From positions 1 through 21,283 of IMG/VR virus record IMGVR_UViG_3300008267_005679: a DNA stretch of 21,283 nucleotides. One strand, given 5' to 3'. A program made the position numbers and the translations under genes. Under the pieces are notes generated by a model. It worked only from the letters and a program-made list of their open reading frames with translations. It was not told where the DNA came from and searched no databases. This document shows positions 7,597-15,525 of this stretch, piece by piece (the first letter of the stretch is position 1; each line of letters opens with the position of its first letter). The DNA comes from a virus.

Positions 7597-8733
7597 ATGA
7601 ATATATCATTACTAGTAGGCTTAAAAAATAATTTAAACTACAACAAGCACTTTTATCAAACAACGAGGGAGTTATATCCGGATGTTGAAATATGTTTTGT
7701 GAGTTACGGATCAACTGATGGTACTCACGAATGGTTAGACTCATTAAATGATAAACACGTACGATATTACTATTCAGATGAAAATAAAACATTTTCTGAT
7801 ACATTTAATATGGCTGCAACTATTTCAACACGAGATTATGTAGCATATCTGCATAATGACATTGTATTAGCGCCAGGTTTTATTGAAAATTTAGAAAAAC
7901 ATGTTGGTGAAAATAACATAGTATCATATACCACAATAGAGCCACCTATATTCGCAGGACATGAGCGACCTGGTAAAATTATTCATGATTTAGGTGTAGA
8001 GCTAGAGACGTTCGATAAACATAAATTATATGAATATGTAGAATCGATACAAGATAAATATTCAGATAAAACTGAACCAGGAATTACTTTTTTTATGTGT
8101 ATGCCACGTAAAAAGTTATTAGAGATTGGCGGTATGGATAATTTATATAATCCAATGTTTTGTGAAGATGATGATTTAATTCGTCGTTGGAAGTTATTGG
8201 GAATGAATTGTTTCACGGCTCTAGATGCAATATGTTATCATTTTGTTAGCAAAACATCTAGATTCTCAGATGAGTATCAGAATAAAACACAAGAAATTGA
8301 AATTAAATCTAATCGCAATTATATGAGAAAATGGGGTAGTAGAACATGCCCTATTAAATATAATATAGCATATGTAGTCAAAAACTGTACTCCAAATTTA
8401 TTGCCAGCATTCGAACCATATTGTGATAGACTGTATGTTGATGATCATTATGGATCTATGATTTATAGTTATATTGAATCTGAACAACCCAATACCAAAT
8501 TTAATTTAAAAACTAGGGTATTGAATACTAATTTAAATGATCCATTCAATGAAAATGATATCGTAGTAGAATTTGATGCAAATGATGTTACCAATCATAA
8601 TATGTACATATTACAACAATTGCCTGATATATTATACGATCAAGGCGAACCTGGTAGATTTACTATTGAAGTATTCAATTTACATGTTACTAGTTTAATT
8701 GAATATCAAAATGATCTGATAAAATTAGGTTAA
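7597..8733 (+). CDS. GT2-family glycosyltransferase
   Basis: This is a GT2 enzyme of 378 aa from the ATG at 7597 (MNISLLVGLKNN), directly after the previous stop. An earlier ATG at 7585 adds four residues. GST DGTHEWL-type sequence (SYGSTDGTHEW) is the GT2 'S.DgT' loop. YLHNDIVLAPGFIENL carries the DxD-equivalent H-N-D, and CEDDDLIRRW is the acidic catalytic ED motif. The C-terminal 130 residues form a second region without a recognisable family, containing VEFDANDVTNHNMY. It is the last gene of the glycan cassette, and a promoter-like motif follows. Confidence 0.82.
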   Translation: MNISLLVGLKNNLNYNKHFYQTTRELYPDVEICFVSYGSTDGTHEWLDSLNDKHVRYYYSDENKTFSDTFNMAATISTRDYVAYLHNDIVLAPGFIENLEKHVGENNIVSYTTIEPPIFAGHERPGKIIHDLGVELETFDKHKLYEYVESIQDKYSDKTEPGITFFMCMPRKKLLEIGGMDNLYNPMFCEDDDLIRRWKLLGMNCFTALDAICYHFVSKTSRFSDEYQNKTQEIEIKSNRNYMRKWGSRTCPIKYNIAYVVKNCTPNLLPAFEPYCDRLYVDDHYGSMIYSYIESEQPNTKFNLKTRVLNTNLNDPFNENDIVVEFDANDVTNHNMYILQQLPDILYDQGEPGRFTIEVFNLHVTSLIEYQNDLIKLG

Positions 8734-8747
8734 AGTTGATGACACCA

Positions 8748-8765
8748 TATTTATTATTATAATAA
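8748..8765 (+). promoter_or_regulatory. AT-rich motif with TATAAT box before lysis-like module
   Basis: This stretch reads TATTTATTATTATAATAA and includes TATAAT at 8758-8763. It lies 20 bases before the next start, in the 52-base gap between the glycan cassette and the membrane/lysis genes. Position and repeat of the core elsewhere support a promoter. Confidence 0.38.
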
Positions 8766-8785
8766 AAAAATTACGGAGTTACTGT

Positions 8786-9025
8786 ATGAAAAAATTTATA
8801 ATAGATATGGTGTCTGATGCTCACAGCAAGACAATTTCCTCAAAACGAGTAATAGGAGTATTAGGGTTTCTTTTACTTGCAATTAACATGACAATCACCT
8901 GCTATGTTCCTATAGCTAAACCAATTCCAGCAGAATTAATTTCCGCAATTGAATTTATAACTATCGCAGCCATATTTGGTACAACTGCTGATAGATTTTC
9001 TAGAGTAATGGATTCAAAGAAATAA
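8786..9025 (+). CDS. Small two-helix membrane protein, possible holin
   Basis: This 79-aa protein has two hydrophobic segments, about residues 23-44 (VIGVLGFLLLAINMTITCYV) and 51-68, joined by a proline-containing turn. Both ends are charged. The size and layout suit a class II holin or a small accessory membrane protein. A GGAG ribosome-binding site lies about 9 bases before the ATG. It is the first gene of a group with a GH19 endolysin and a holin-like protein, which supports a role at the inner membrane in lysis. There is no family motif, so the holin call is from size and neighbours only. Confidence 0.55.
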   Translation: MKKFIIDMVSDAHSKTISSKRVIGVLGFLLLAINMTITCYVPIAKPIPAELISAIEFITIAAIFGTTADRFSRVMDSKK

Positions 9026-9029
9026 CATC

Positions 9030-9083
9030 ATGGAAAATGAAATAGAATGGGATAACGAATGGCACCCAGATGTGTCATTTTAA
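9030..9083 (+). CDS. Candidate 17-aa micro-ORF
   Basis: A tiny frame, MENEIEWDNEWHPDVSF, starts 4 bases after the upstream stop and ends 13 bases before the endolysin. It fills what would otherwise be an empty gap. It is acidic with two Trp. It has no obvious ribosome-binding site, since the 4-base spacing would make it depend on coupled translation. Chance occurrence is likely for such a short frame. Confidence 0.3.
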   Translation: MENEIEWDNEWHPDVSF

Positions 9084-9096
9084 TTAAGGATACAAA

Positions 9097-9708
9097 ATGA
9101 GTTTAATTAAACTACAAGAAAAATGCGGAGTAACTGCCGATGGTATCTTTGGTAAAGGAACATTTGCCGCAGCAGCTAAACATTTAAACCTATCTCCGAT
9201 ACGAGCAGTACACTTTTTTGCACAAACTGGCCATGAGACTGGTAACTTTTCTACATTTAGTGAAAATCTAAATTATTCAGCAGATGGTTTAATTAAAATA
9301 TTTCCTAATTATTTTAGATCAAATGCATTAGCATTAGCATATGCCCGTAAACCAGAAAAGATTGCAAATCGAGTATATGCAAATAGAATGGGCAATGGAG
9401 ATGAAGCGTCTGGTGATGGATATCGATACCGAGGTAGAGGTGCAATTCAATTGACCGGTAAATCTAATTATATAGCATTTTCTAAACACATTAAAAATGA
9501 AGAGATAGTAGAAAATCCATCTCTTGTTGCAGAACAATATTCTTTTGACTCTGCATTATTTTTCTTTGAACGAAACAATTTATGGCGTATAGCAGATCGC
9601 GGATTTGATGAAAAAACTATTACAGAATTATCAAAACGCATCAATGGTGGTTACAATGGGTTAGCAGATCGTATAAAATTAACAACTAAATACAAAGCAT
9701 ATATTTAA
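9097..9708 (+). CDS. GH19-type endolysin
   Basis: This 203-aa protein is a chitinase-class-I-like (GH19) lysozyme that cuts peptidoglycan glycan strands. The first ~30 residues (LQEKCGVTADGIFGKGT) look like the start of a peptidoglycan-binding repeat or the GH19 lead-in common in phage endolysins. FFAQTGHETGNFS gives catalytic E47, and SENLNYSADGL gives the second Glu, E56. GDGYRYRGRGAIQLTGKSNY is the strongly conserved GH19 core. No signal peptide is visible, so export would need a holin; the next gene fits. A clear AAGGA site precedes the ATG. Most likely this is the main lysis enzyme. Confidence 0.88.
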   Translation: MSLIKLQEKCGVTADGIFGKGTFAAAAKHLNLSPIRAVHFFAQTGHETGNFSTFSENLNYSADGLIKIFPNYFRSNALALAYARKPEKIANRVYANRMGNGDEASGDGYRYRGRGAIQLTGKSNYIAFSKHIKNEEIVENPSLVAEQYSFDSALFFFERNNLWRIADRGFDEKTITELSKRINGGYNGLADRIKLTTKYKAYI

Positions 9709-9719
9709 AAATAAATAAT

Positions 9720-10193
9720 ATGAAAAGTAACTACTATATGGAAAAAGTAATGGAATACACAAAACCGTTTTTAATGGCTGTTTTTACATTTTTAACACCA
9801 ATTAATGGACTATTAGGTCTATTGTTTTTAGCTGTATTGATAGATACACTATTTGCAATATATATTGCAGTTAAACAACGAGGATGGAGTGCATTTCAAA
9901 GTGTAATACTCAGAAAAGGTATTGGTGCTAAACTTCTTTTCTATTTAGGAACAGTTATACTAGCATTTTTAATTGATAAATATATAATAGGTGCATCTGC
10001 ATTCCGTATTCCTTATTTATTATCTAAAGCAATTTCGTCTATTTGGATCTATGTGGAAGTTAAAAGTATTGATGAAACTTCAATGAAAATGGGTAACAGA
10101 TCCATATGGGTAATTATCAGAGAAATGATACAAAAACTTGCAAATTTAAAAAAAGAAATTGACGATACTTGCGATAAACCAAAAAATTCTTAG
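9720..10193 (+). CDS. Holin-like membrane protein
   Basis: This 157-aa protein has about three or four membrane segments, near residues 15-33, 37-52, 75-95 and 102-118. Pattern features include a LAVLIDTLFAIY segment with an intramembrane Asp, VILRKGIGAKLLFYLG and a second Asp in AFLIDKY, which recall the holin_4/toxin-secretion holin group. The C-terminus is charged and soluble (MIQKLANLKKEIDDTCDK). It starts 12 bases after the endolysin, which strongly suggests holin/endolysin pairing. The start at 9720 is the first ATG; another in-frame ATG lies at residue 7. Confidence 0.62.
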   Translation: MKSNYYMEKVMEYTKPFLMAVFTFLTPINGLLGLLFLAVLIDTLFAIYIAVKQRGWSAFQSVILRKGIGAKLLFYLGTVILAFLIDKYIIGASAFRIPYLLSKAISSIWIYVEVKSIDETSMKMGNRSIWVIIREMIQKLANLKKEIDDTCDKPKNS

Positions 10194-10213
10194 GATTTAA
10201 CGCAATATCTTCT

Positions 10214-10219
10214 TATAAT
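10214..10219 (+). promoter_or_regulatory. TATAAT -10-like box
   Basis: A TATAAT hexamer sits 6 bases before the ATG of the 115-aa membrane protein, in a 31-base gap. The spacing is very short for a promoter serving this gene, so it is only a candidate. Confidence 0.2.
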
Positions 10220-10224
10220 ATAGT

Positions 10225-10572
10225 ATGAATTATAAGTACATACTATATGCAACAATCATGTTTATATTAGGTCAATCCTTAGCATGGTTTCAATTTAATG
10301 GCCCAATATTGTGGAGTTGGGCTAAACAATACAAATACATTATATTAGTACTAGGTTTACCGGTTTCTTGGGTTTTCATGGAAGCCACTAGTACTGCTGT
10401 TACTGGGTTTGATGGTCAATTGTGGCCTAGCAGATTCCTATCATTTGTCTCCGGAATGTTTGTATTTTCTGTATTAACATATATGTTCAAATCAGAACCC
10501 ATTACTGCAAAAACAATGATATGTTTAGCCTTATCATTTGCCATTATTTGTATACAGGTGTTTTGGAAGTGA
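10225..10572 (+). CDS. Four-helix membrane protein of unknown function
   Basis: This 115-aa protein has about four hydrophobic helices, near residues 3-20, 33-50, 71-90 and 95-113, with short loops. It contains many aromatic residues (several Trp and Phe) and the central loop TSTAVTGFDGQLWPSRFLSF. I recall similar small membrane proteins in large aquatic phages but do not know a function. It follows the holin-like gene and precedes the putative internal virion protein, so it could be a late lysis-timing factor (antiholin-like) or a host-membrane modifier. No catalytic motif is visible. Confidence 0.6.
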   Translation: MNYKYILYATIMFILGQSLAWFQFNGPILWSWAKQYKYIILVLGLPVSWVFMEATSTAVTGFDGQLWPSRFLSFVSGMFVFSVLTYMFKSEPITAKTMICLALSFAIICIQVFWK

Positions 10573-10576
10573 AATA

Positions 10577-10589
10577 TATTTATTAATAA
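10577..10589 (+). promoter_or_regulatory. AT-rich motif before 658-aa virion-type gene
   Basis: TATTTATTAATAA lies in the 33-base gap ahead of the large gene and shares the TATTTAT core with the other intergenic motifs. It is 16 bases before the start codon, a plausible place for a phage promoter. Confidence 0.33.
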
Positions 10590-10605
10590 AATAAAAAGCT
10601 AGTAT

Positions 10606-12582
10606 ATGAGACAAATAGATATTCTTATCCAAAATCAATTACGAACTCTATTAAAAGAAGAAGTTCACCAAACATTCCAATCAAATCAAACACCAGGTGA
10701 CCCATGGCCTAATAATGTAGTAAAAAATTGGAAAGGCGAAGCTGCTAAATTGCAAAAATATTTAGAAAAAATTAAAGCATCTAAATTTAATATCGGTTCC
10801 AATCAATATGGGTTAGCAGAACATCCGATATATGTATTAAATTGGAAACGCGAAACATATTGGTTTTATGATACACATGAAGTATTTTCATTAGGTGGTG
10901 GTAAAAATGGTAGAAATTTAGGATATGATGTAGTAAACGAAAATGGCGAAGAACGTTTAAATTTATATAAATTAGTTGACGACCGCAATGAAGATACATT
11001 GATAGGATACTATACATGGACTGGATCTGATTTAGTATGGACTGCAAAAGTAGAGAAACCAAAATCTGAAACAGAAGTTATCGACAAAATCCATATGGCA
11101 TTGGACATAGCAGGTTTCATCCCAGTAGTAGGTGATGCTGTCGATTTAGTTCATGCAGTTTGGTATTTTTATGAAGGCAATATATTTGAAGGAATATTAT
11201 CTAGTTTAGCAGTTATACCAGTTGTTGGATCATTTATTGCTGCGAGTGGTAAAGCTGTAGTTCGTGCAATGAAAGGCTTAAATAAAGTAGATGATATGGG
11301 TGAAGTTGTATTAGGAATCGTTAAAAAGATGAATCCTACTAAAGCAGAAATGGCACTTGTTAGTCGCGGTTTAGCAGATGTTTATGATAAAGTTGGAAGC
11401 AGCAAGATGCTTAAAGATTTAGTTGGATCATCAACTATAGATAATATATTAAAACAACTAGATAAAGCTAGAAAAAAATTAGATGGTCTAGATTTAGATA
11501 AATTACAAGATATATCAAAACAACAAGCTAATTTAAGTAAAGGAATTGATGCAACTACCGATGCATCTAAACTTACCGATAAAGCAACTGCAGCAACTGG
11601 TATATTAGGAAAAGGTAGAATTAACAAAGAAATACGAAAAATATCTTCATTAACATATGAAGCTAGTGCTAAAGAAACCGGAAATCTATTAGTTAAGTTA
11701 GTAAACGGATTACCAGCTGGCAGAAAAATAACTTCGGGGTTAGGTGGACTATTTCAATTAGGCGTTAAACCAAAAAATGCTCAAGCACTAGTAAATACAA
11801 TGGCACGTGGTTTTATAAAACGTGTTAAACAAGATCCAGACAAATTATTATTAATAATAAAAACGTCAAACAAATTACCAGTTAATACATATGAACCGTT
11901 ATTGAAAAATATGAACCGTTTGCTGAAAAAATCACAAAAAAATATGGATATAGATTCAATACGAAAATATGCAAAAAACATAACTACAGATACTGCTGCT
12001 GGGATGAAAAAGTTTAAACTAGATGATTTAACTGATGCAGAAATTACTAGTATGTTAACATCTGGTGCGGTTAAAATAAATCCGAAGGCTTTGGAAAAAG
12101 TAGATGCAGACGGATTACGTAATTTAATGAGTAATGTTGATCCAAAACAATTTGCAACTATGTCTGATACTATTGCAAAACATGCAATCGATAATGATAA
12201 TCCATTTTGGAATAGTATGTTATCAGATCCACAATCTAAATTAAAAGCGTGGATTTGGCCTGGTGATTTTAAAGGAGCACAGGACATGTTAATGGCAAAT
12301 TTTAATGATGTTAGAAAATGGGCTGATATTGTATATAACGAAGTTTCTGCCGCAGTTGGAGATACAGTCGTTGATGAAAAATTACCTGGTTTAGTTCCGG
12401 ATAGTCCGAGACGAGAAGCTTTTATATATCCTGCAGTTAAAAAAGGAATGAAAAAATACGCTCCGGATACATATGGTATGGTTAAAGGAACTATTGGTAA
12501 AGATAGTATAATATCAAACATAGTACCAATTGGATTACCAGATGAGAGTATGGCAGCATACGATCCAACTAAAAGTGTATAA
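10606..12582 (+). CDS. Large putative internal/ejection protein with pre-toxin-like hydrophobic hairpin
   Basis: This 658-aa protein has no overall family I recognise. Residues 1-20 (MRQIDILIQNQLRTLLKEEV) form a basic amphipathic helix ending L16-K17-E18, which fits the L-x-E cut site of a T4-like prohead protease. Residues about 166-222 read LDIAGFIPVVGDAVDLVHAV, WYFYEGNIFEGILSSLAVIP and VVGSFIAASGKAV. This is the paired G-x-x-P-x-x-G-D hydrophobic module found before the toxin domain in many bacterial polymorphic toxins. The rest is Lys-, Asp- and Leu-rich and likely helical, with no visible catalytic motif. I infer a capsid-internal protein that may insert in a membrane during DNA ejection; a toxin-related role is possible but unproven. 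The next gene begins 2 bases downstream. Confidence 0.6.
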   Translation: MRQIDILIQNQLRTLLKEEVHQTFQSNQTPGDPWPNNVVKNWKGEAAKLQKYLEKIKASKFNIGSNQYGLAEHPIYVLNWKRETYWFYDTHEVFSLGGGKNGRNLGYDVVNENGEERLNLYKLVDDRNEDTLIGYYTWTGSDLVWTAKVEKPKSETEVIDKIHMALDIAGFIPVVGDAVDLVHAVWYFYEGNIFEGILSSLAVIPVVGSFIAASGKAVVRAMKGLNKVDDMGEVVLGIVKKMNPTKAEMALVSRGLADVYDKVGSSKMLKDLVGSSTIDNILKQLDKARKKLDGLDLDKLQDISKQQANLSKGIDATTDASKLTDKATAATGILGKGRINKEIRKISSLTYEASAKETGNLLVKLVNGLPAGRKITSGLGGLFQLGVKPKNAQALVNTMARGFIKRVKQDPDKLLLIIKTSNKLPVNTYEPLLKNMNRLLKKSQKNMDIDSIRKYAKNITTDTAAGMKKFKLDDLTDAEITSMLTSGAVKINPKALEKVDADGLRNLMSNVDPKQFATMSDTIAKHAIDNDNPFWNSMLSDPQSKLKAWIWPGDFKGAQDMLMANFNDVRKWADIVYNEVSAAVGDTVVDEKLPGLVPDSPRREAFIYPAVKKGMKKYAPDTYGMVKGTIGKDSIISNIVPIGLPDESMAAYDPTKSV

Positions 12583-12584
12583 TT

Positions 12585-12965
12585 ATGGAAAAACTATATG
12601 AATCAGTACTCCCAACTATTGCTGATATATTATTAATGCATATTGGAGGATCATTTCGATTAAAAGATAGACATTGGGACACGATAATGCACGTTACCGG
12701 TGGAATACTAGACCCAATGGGTCAATGGAAACACCCAGGTAAATGCACAATGATACCTACAACAGATGGTAGTATTACAATGCATCGTGTGCCATTTGAA
12801 GTTATAGGAATAGATGAAACGGGTCATGCAATGTGTATGAAGCCAGAACAAAATTATCAGTATACCGGTAAAAATATATTTGAAATACCAAATGCTGGTC
12901 AATTTAAAACATTAGCAATACAATTAAAAAACGCAATAGAAAATGGATCGAAATACACCAAGTAG
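12585..12965 (+). CDS. Conserved-looking hypothetical protein, virion region
   Basis: This 126-aa soluble protein is not recognised. It starts MEKLYESVLPTIADILLMHI, then has Gly-, Pro-, His- and Met-rich stretches such as GGILDPMGQWKHPGKC and EVIGIDETGHAMCM, which suggest a small beta domain. L4-Y5-E6 near the N-terminus could be a short protease-site match but is too close to the start to be convincing. It lies between the large internal-type protein and a CGC-motif small protein, with coupled starts, so a minor structural or assembly role is the best guess. Confidence 0.55.
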   Translation: MEKLYESVLPTIADILLMHIGGSFRLKDRHWDTIMHVTGGILDPMGQWKHPGKCTMIPTTDGSITMHRVPFEVIGIDETGHAMCMKPEQNYQYTGKNIFEIPNAGQFKTLAIQLKNAIENGSKYTK

Positions 12966-13140
12966 AGGGTTAGGCGATGATATAAAAAAAATTACATCAG
13001 CAACCCGTTTAGATCAGTTAACTGATAAAATTTTTCAATTATTAAACATGGATTGCGGTTGTGACGATCGTCAGGAGTGGGTTAATGAAAAAACAAAAAA
13101 TTGGTCAATATATAAAAAAAATAGAAATAAGGATAAATAA
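12943..13140 (+). CDS. Small CGC-motif phage protein
   Basis: This 65-aa protein has an N-terminal SRGLGDDIKKITSATRLDQL and a middle MDCGCDDRQEWVNE. The combination of 'GLGD.I.K.T.AT' and 'DCGC..R...LN' is a pattern I remember from small proteins next to tail-fibre genes in Bacteroidota-related phages. Its function is unknown; the two Cys in C-G-C could bind metal or form a disulphide. The start lies 23 bases inside the previous gene, and the stop overlaps the next start (TAATG). The context points to a small tail or structural component. Confidence 0.6.
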   Translation: MDRNTPSRGLGDDIKKITSATRLDQLTDKIFQLLNMDCGCDDRQEWVNEKTKNWSIYKKNRNKDK

Positions 13141-15311
13141 TGGGTTTGTTAAATAAATCAGGAATTGGTACAGGTGCTACTATAGAATCATCGCATGTTA
13201 CTAACATATATGATGCATTAAACGGTACAGGATCATATGAAGTAGTAGCAACCGGTTCATTTACCGGTACGTTTGATGGTACGTTTACGGGAACGGCAAC
13301 TACATCATCATTTGCAATATCATCATCGCAATCGGTATCATCATCATATGTTAACACATTAACACAAGAAGTAAATATATCAGGTTCGCTTCGATTACAT
13401 AAAACAACTAGACCAACACCTGATTCTACATCAACATATTTATTTGTTAGTAATTCTGCCGATCAAGGTGATACAAACCAATATGATTTATATTATACTC
13501 ATAACAATTATGATTTTAATATGGGGTGGTATGAATCTAAATTGGATACTGGTATAAAATGGGGTGGGGTAGTAACATATTCTGGATCTACAATATATGT
13601 TACTCCAGGTTGTGGTATCATAACAAATCACAATTCTTTAACAACACAGAATGGAGATACAGAAGTTACTACGGTTAATTGGGGTGCAATAACTGCTAGT
13701 GCTACATATCTAACTACATCACAAGTTTCATACTTATTAATAGATCAAAATGGATCATTGTTGCAACATACATCTCCATTTACTCCACAAGAATACAATG
13801 AAAAATTTCCATTAGGATATATATTTTCATTAACCACATCTAGTATTAGTACTTATGCAGATGCACGAGTAACTACATATGGTAATGATGAACAACAATA
13901 TCAATTTATTCGTTCATTTGGTCCTTTAAAGATCAAAGGATATGATATCACAGCACAAACATCTAGTTTAAAATTAAGTATAGCAGGTGGTAGAACATAT
14001 TGCGCCGGCGGATTCTATAGTCAAAATCCAGATGAACCATCCATATATGATTCAACTGCGATCGCAACTGGTAGTTTAATTAGAATATATCGAGACCCAG
14101 CTGCAATTGGTAGTTTTAAAGCTGCACTTAGTTCAAGTGGACAGCCATATCGAGATATAGATCCAACTAAATGGGATGATGGAACAGGTACATTAGCAAG
14201 TGTCGGAGCAAGCGAATGGACAATCCAACGTTTATTTCACGGACCGGTAAATGGCGTAACATATGTGTATTATGGTCAAAATAAATATGCAAGTTTAGAT
14301 GCCGCTGTACAAAATTTAGCAACTGATTCATTTGCGGAATCTGATACTAGTATAATTGCATTGCCATTTATTGGTTATGTTATATGTAAAGGCGATACTA
14401 CTGATTTGAGTAATACTACTAATAATCGAATCATCAATGCTGGATTATTCCGTAATACTGCAGGTTCATCTGGAGGTGGTGGTGCTAGTGCAACCAATTT
14501 AGATTCTTTAAGTGATGTTGCTATTACATCGGCAGCAAATGGTCAAACCATTATATATGATGCAGGTAACTGGATAAACAAAAACATATTTCCATATACT
14601 GGCTCAGCTACAATTACCGGATCGTTAACTGTTAATGGTAGCATATCAGCATCATCATTTACCGGATCATTATTTGGAACTGCATCTTTCGTCACTACTG
14701 CACAAACAGCTAGTTATGTTTTAAATGCAGTATCAGCATCTAGATCCATTACATCATCATTTGCTATAACGGCATCTCACGCAATAACATCATCTTACAT
14801 TGCTGCAAGTTCGTTAACACAAAATATTAGTATCACAGGATCATTGATCGTATCGGGGTCTGGTTTACAAACTAATAACGCAATTATAGTTTCAATGCCA
14901 TCGGCTTCAGCTTCACAACAATATGGTGTGGCAGTATTTAAATATAAACAATTTACCTATAATGCAGATCAAGCAAAAATATATGAAGATGATTATATTC
15001 GTTTAAGTTATGATACTAGTGGAGCAGATCCAGAAGTTTATGTATTACAAAATCCAACTACCGGTCGTATGCAGTGTGTTACATTTAGTACTAAATTTCC
15101 TAGTTCAACTGTAGCAATTGATGGTATTACTAGTTTATCATTAACAGATATTTGGCCAAATGGTATTGGAAGTGATGAAGTATTAACATCATATATAACT
15201 GCAGGATTAGATCCAACATATCCATATTATATAGTTACTTGGTATAGAACTAATACAACATATGGTGGAAATATCAGTGTAGTAGTGCATCGTTATTCAA
15301 CTAACGTATAA
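13140..15311 (+). CDS. Tail-fibre-like structural protein with Ser/Thr/Gly repeats
   Basis: This 723-aa protein looks like a phage tail fibre or host-recognition protein. The N-terminal ESSHVTNIYDALNGTGSYEV is a typical attachment-region start. It is followed by short repeats of the form TGSFTGTFDGTFTGTATTSS and SSSQSVSSSYV, and a second repeat region (TGSLFGTASFVTTAQTASYV, SSFAITASHAITSSYI) at about residues 485-560. Such 'GS-F-G-TAS-x-A' units form thin trimeric beta fibres. Between them, residues about 100-440 form a larger domain with Tyr, Trp and Gly. The C-terminal ~140 residues (QYGVAVFKYKQFTYNADQ onward) are not repetitive and are the likely receptor-binding tip. No chaperone domain or catalytic motif is seen. 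Host attachment is inferred from this architecture. Confidence 0.8.
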   Translation: MGLLNKSGIGTGATIESSHVTNIYDALNGTGSYEVVATGSFTGTFDGTFTGTATTSSFAISSSQSVSSSYVNTLTQEVNISGSLRLHKTTRPTPDSTSTYLFVSNSADQGDTNQYDLYYTHNNYDFNMGWYESKLDTGIKWGGVVTYSGSTIYVTPGCGIITNHNSLTTQNGDTEVTTVNWGAITASATYLTTSQVSYLLIDQNGSLLQHTSPFTPQEYNEKFPLGYIFSLTTSSISTYADARVTTYGNDEQQYQFIRSFGPLKIKGYDITAQTSSLKLSIAGGRTYCAGGFYSQNPDEPSIYDSTAIATGSLIRIYRDPAAIGSFKAALSSSGQPYRDIDPTKWDDGTGTLASVGASEWTIQRLFHGPVNGVTYVYYGQNKYASLDAAVQNLATDSFAESDTSIIALPFIGYVICKGDTTDLSNTTNNRIINAGLFRNTAGSSGGGGASATNLDSLSDVAITSAANGQTIIYDAGNWINKNIFPYTGSATITGSLTVNGSISASSFTGSLFGTASFVTTAQTASYVLNAVSASRSITSSFAITASHAITSSYIAASSLTQNISITGSLIVSGSGLQTNNAIIVSMPSASASQQYGVAVFKYKQFTYNADQAKIYEDDYIRLSYDTSGADPEVYVLQNPTTGRMQCVTFSTKFPSSTVAIDGITSLSLTDIWPNGIGSDEVLTSYITAGLDPTYPYYIVTWYRTNTTYGGNISVVVHRYSTNV
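13251..13350 (+). repeat. Low-complexity fibre repeat region 1
   Basis: The DNA repeats short units such as ACCGG(T)T/A, ACGTTT and CATCATC, which encode the Ser/Thr/Gly-rich stalk near the fibre N-terminus. Protein-level repeats of the 'TGTFDGTFTGTA' kind explain it. Confidence 0.6.
14599..14815 (+). repeat. Low-complexity fibre repeat region 2
   Basis: A second set of degenerate Ser/Ala/Thr-rich repeats (TASFVTT, SASRSITSS, ITASHAITSS) lies before the C-terminal tip. CATCATC-type runs recur in the DNA. Repeats of this type can allow recombination between related fibres. Confidence 0.6.
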
Positions 15312-15321
15312 TTAACATAAT

Positions 15322-15525
15322 ATGATATACATAGCAAACATCAAAAAATCTAAAATACAAGAATCGGATAGATTTACTAGAAAAGAATTTATAACCGAAG
15401 CTCATGTCGTAGATGCAATAAATGAAACAGAAGTAAAAGAAAAAATACAGGCATATTATAACAGTTTAACTGTAGTTGGTACTACATATGATATTGATTA
15501 TCAAAGTATATACCCATTGTTATAA
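15322..15525 (+). CDS. Small hypothetical protein downstream of fibre
   Basis: This 67-aa soluble protein is not recognised with confidence. Its form, a first strand (YIANIKKSKIQE), then FITEAHVVDAINETEVKEKI, then a last strand (TYDIDYQSIYPLL), is like small one-domain proteins of the kind seen in DUF4494-type entries from Bacteroidota. It sits between the tail fibre and a Cys-rich protein. I-Q-E at residues 12-14 would fit a protease site, but the sequence before it is not leader-like. A role in fibre assembly is possible. Confidence 0.5.
   Translation: MIYIANIKKSKIQESDRFTRKEFITEAHVVDAINETEVKEKIQAYYNSLTVVGTTYDIDYQSIYPLL

Noticed and set aside
9097-9120. L-Q-E at residues 6-8 of the GH19 endolysin as a prohead-protease site
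   Set aside because: The residues belong to the normal lead-in of phage GH19 endolysins, and the upstream sequence is not leader-like.
11781-12521. 246-aa open frame on the minus strand inside the 658-aa gene
   Set aside because: It is a shadow of the plus-strand gene caused by its AT-rich codon use; no start signal, no motif, and every neighbour is on the plus strand.
12585-12602. MEKLYES as a packaging leader
   Set aside because: L-Y-E comes only six residues in, and the rest does not match the shared leader; too weak to claim.
13251-13350. CATCATC-type repeats as a CRISPR array or satellite
   Set aside because: There are no equal-length spacers, and the repeats are explained by Ser/Thr/Gly-rich fibre coding.
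388-15311. Apparent excess of the word ACCGG as a methylation or restriction signal
   Set aside because: I could only judge it by eye, and it may follow from Thr-Gly and similar codon use; a count against a codon-shuffled model would be needed.
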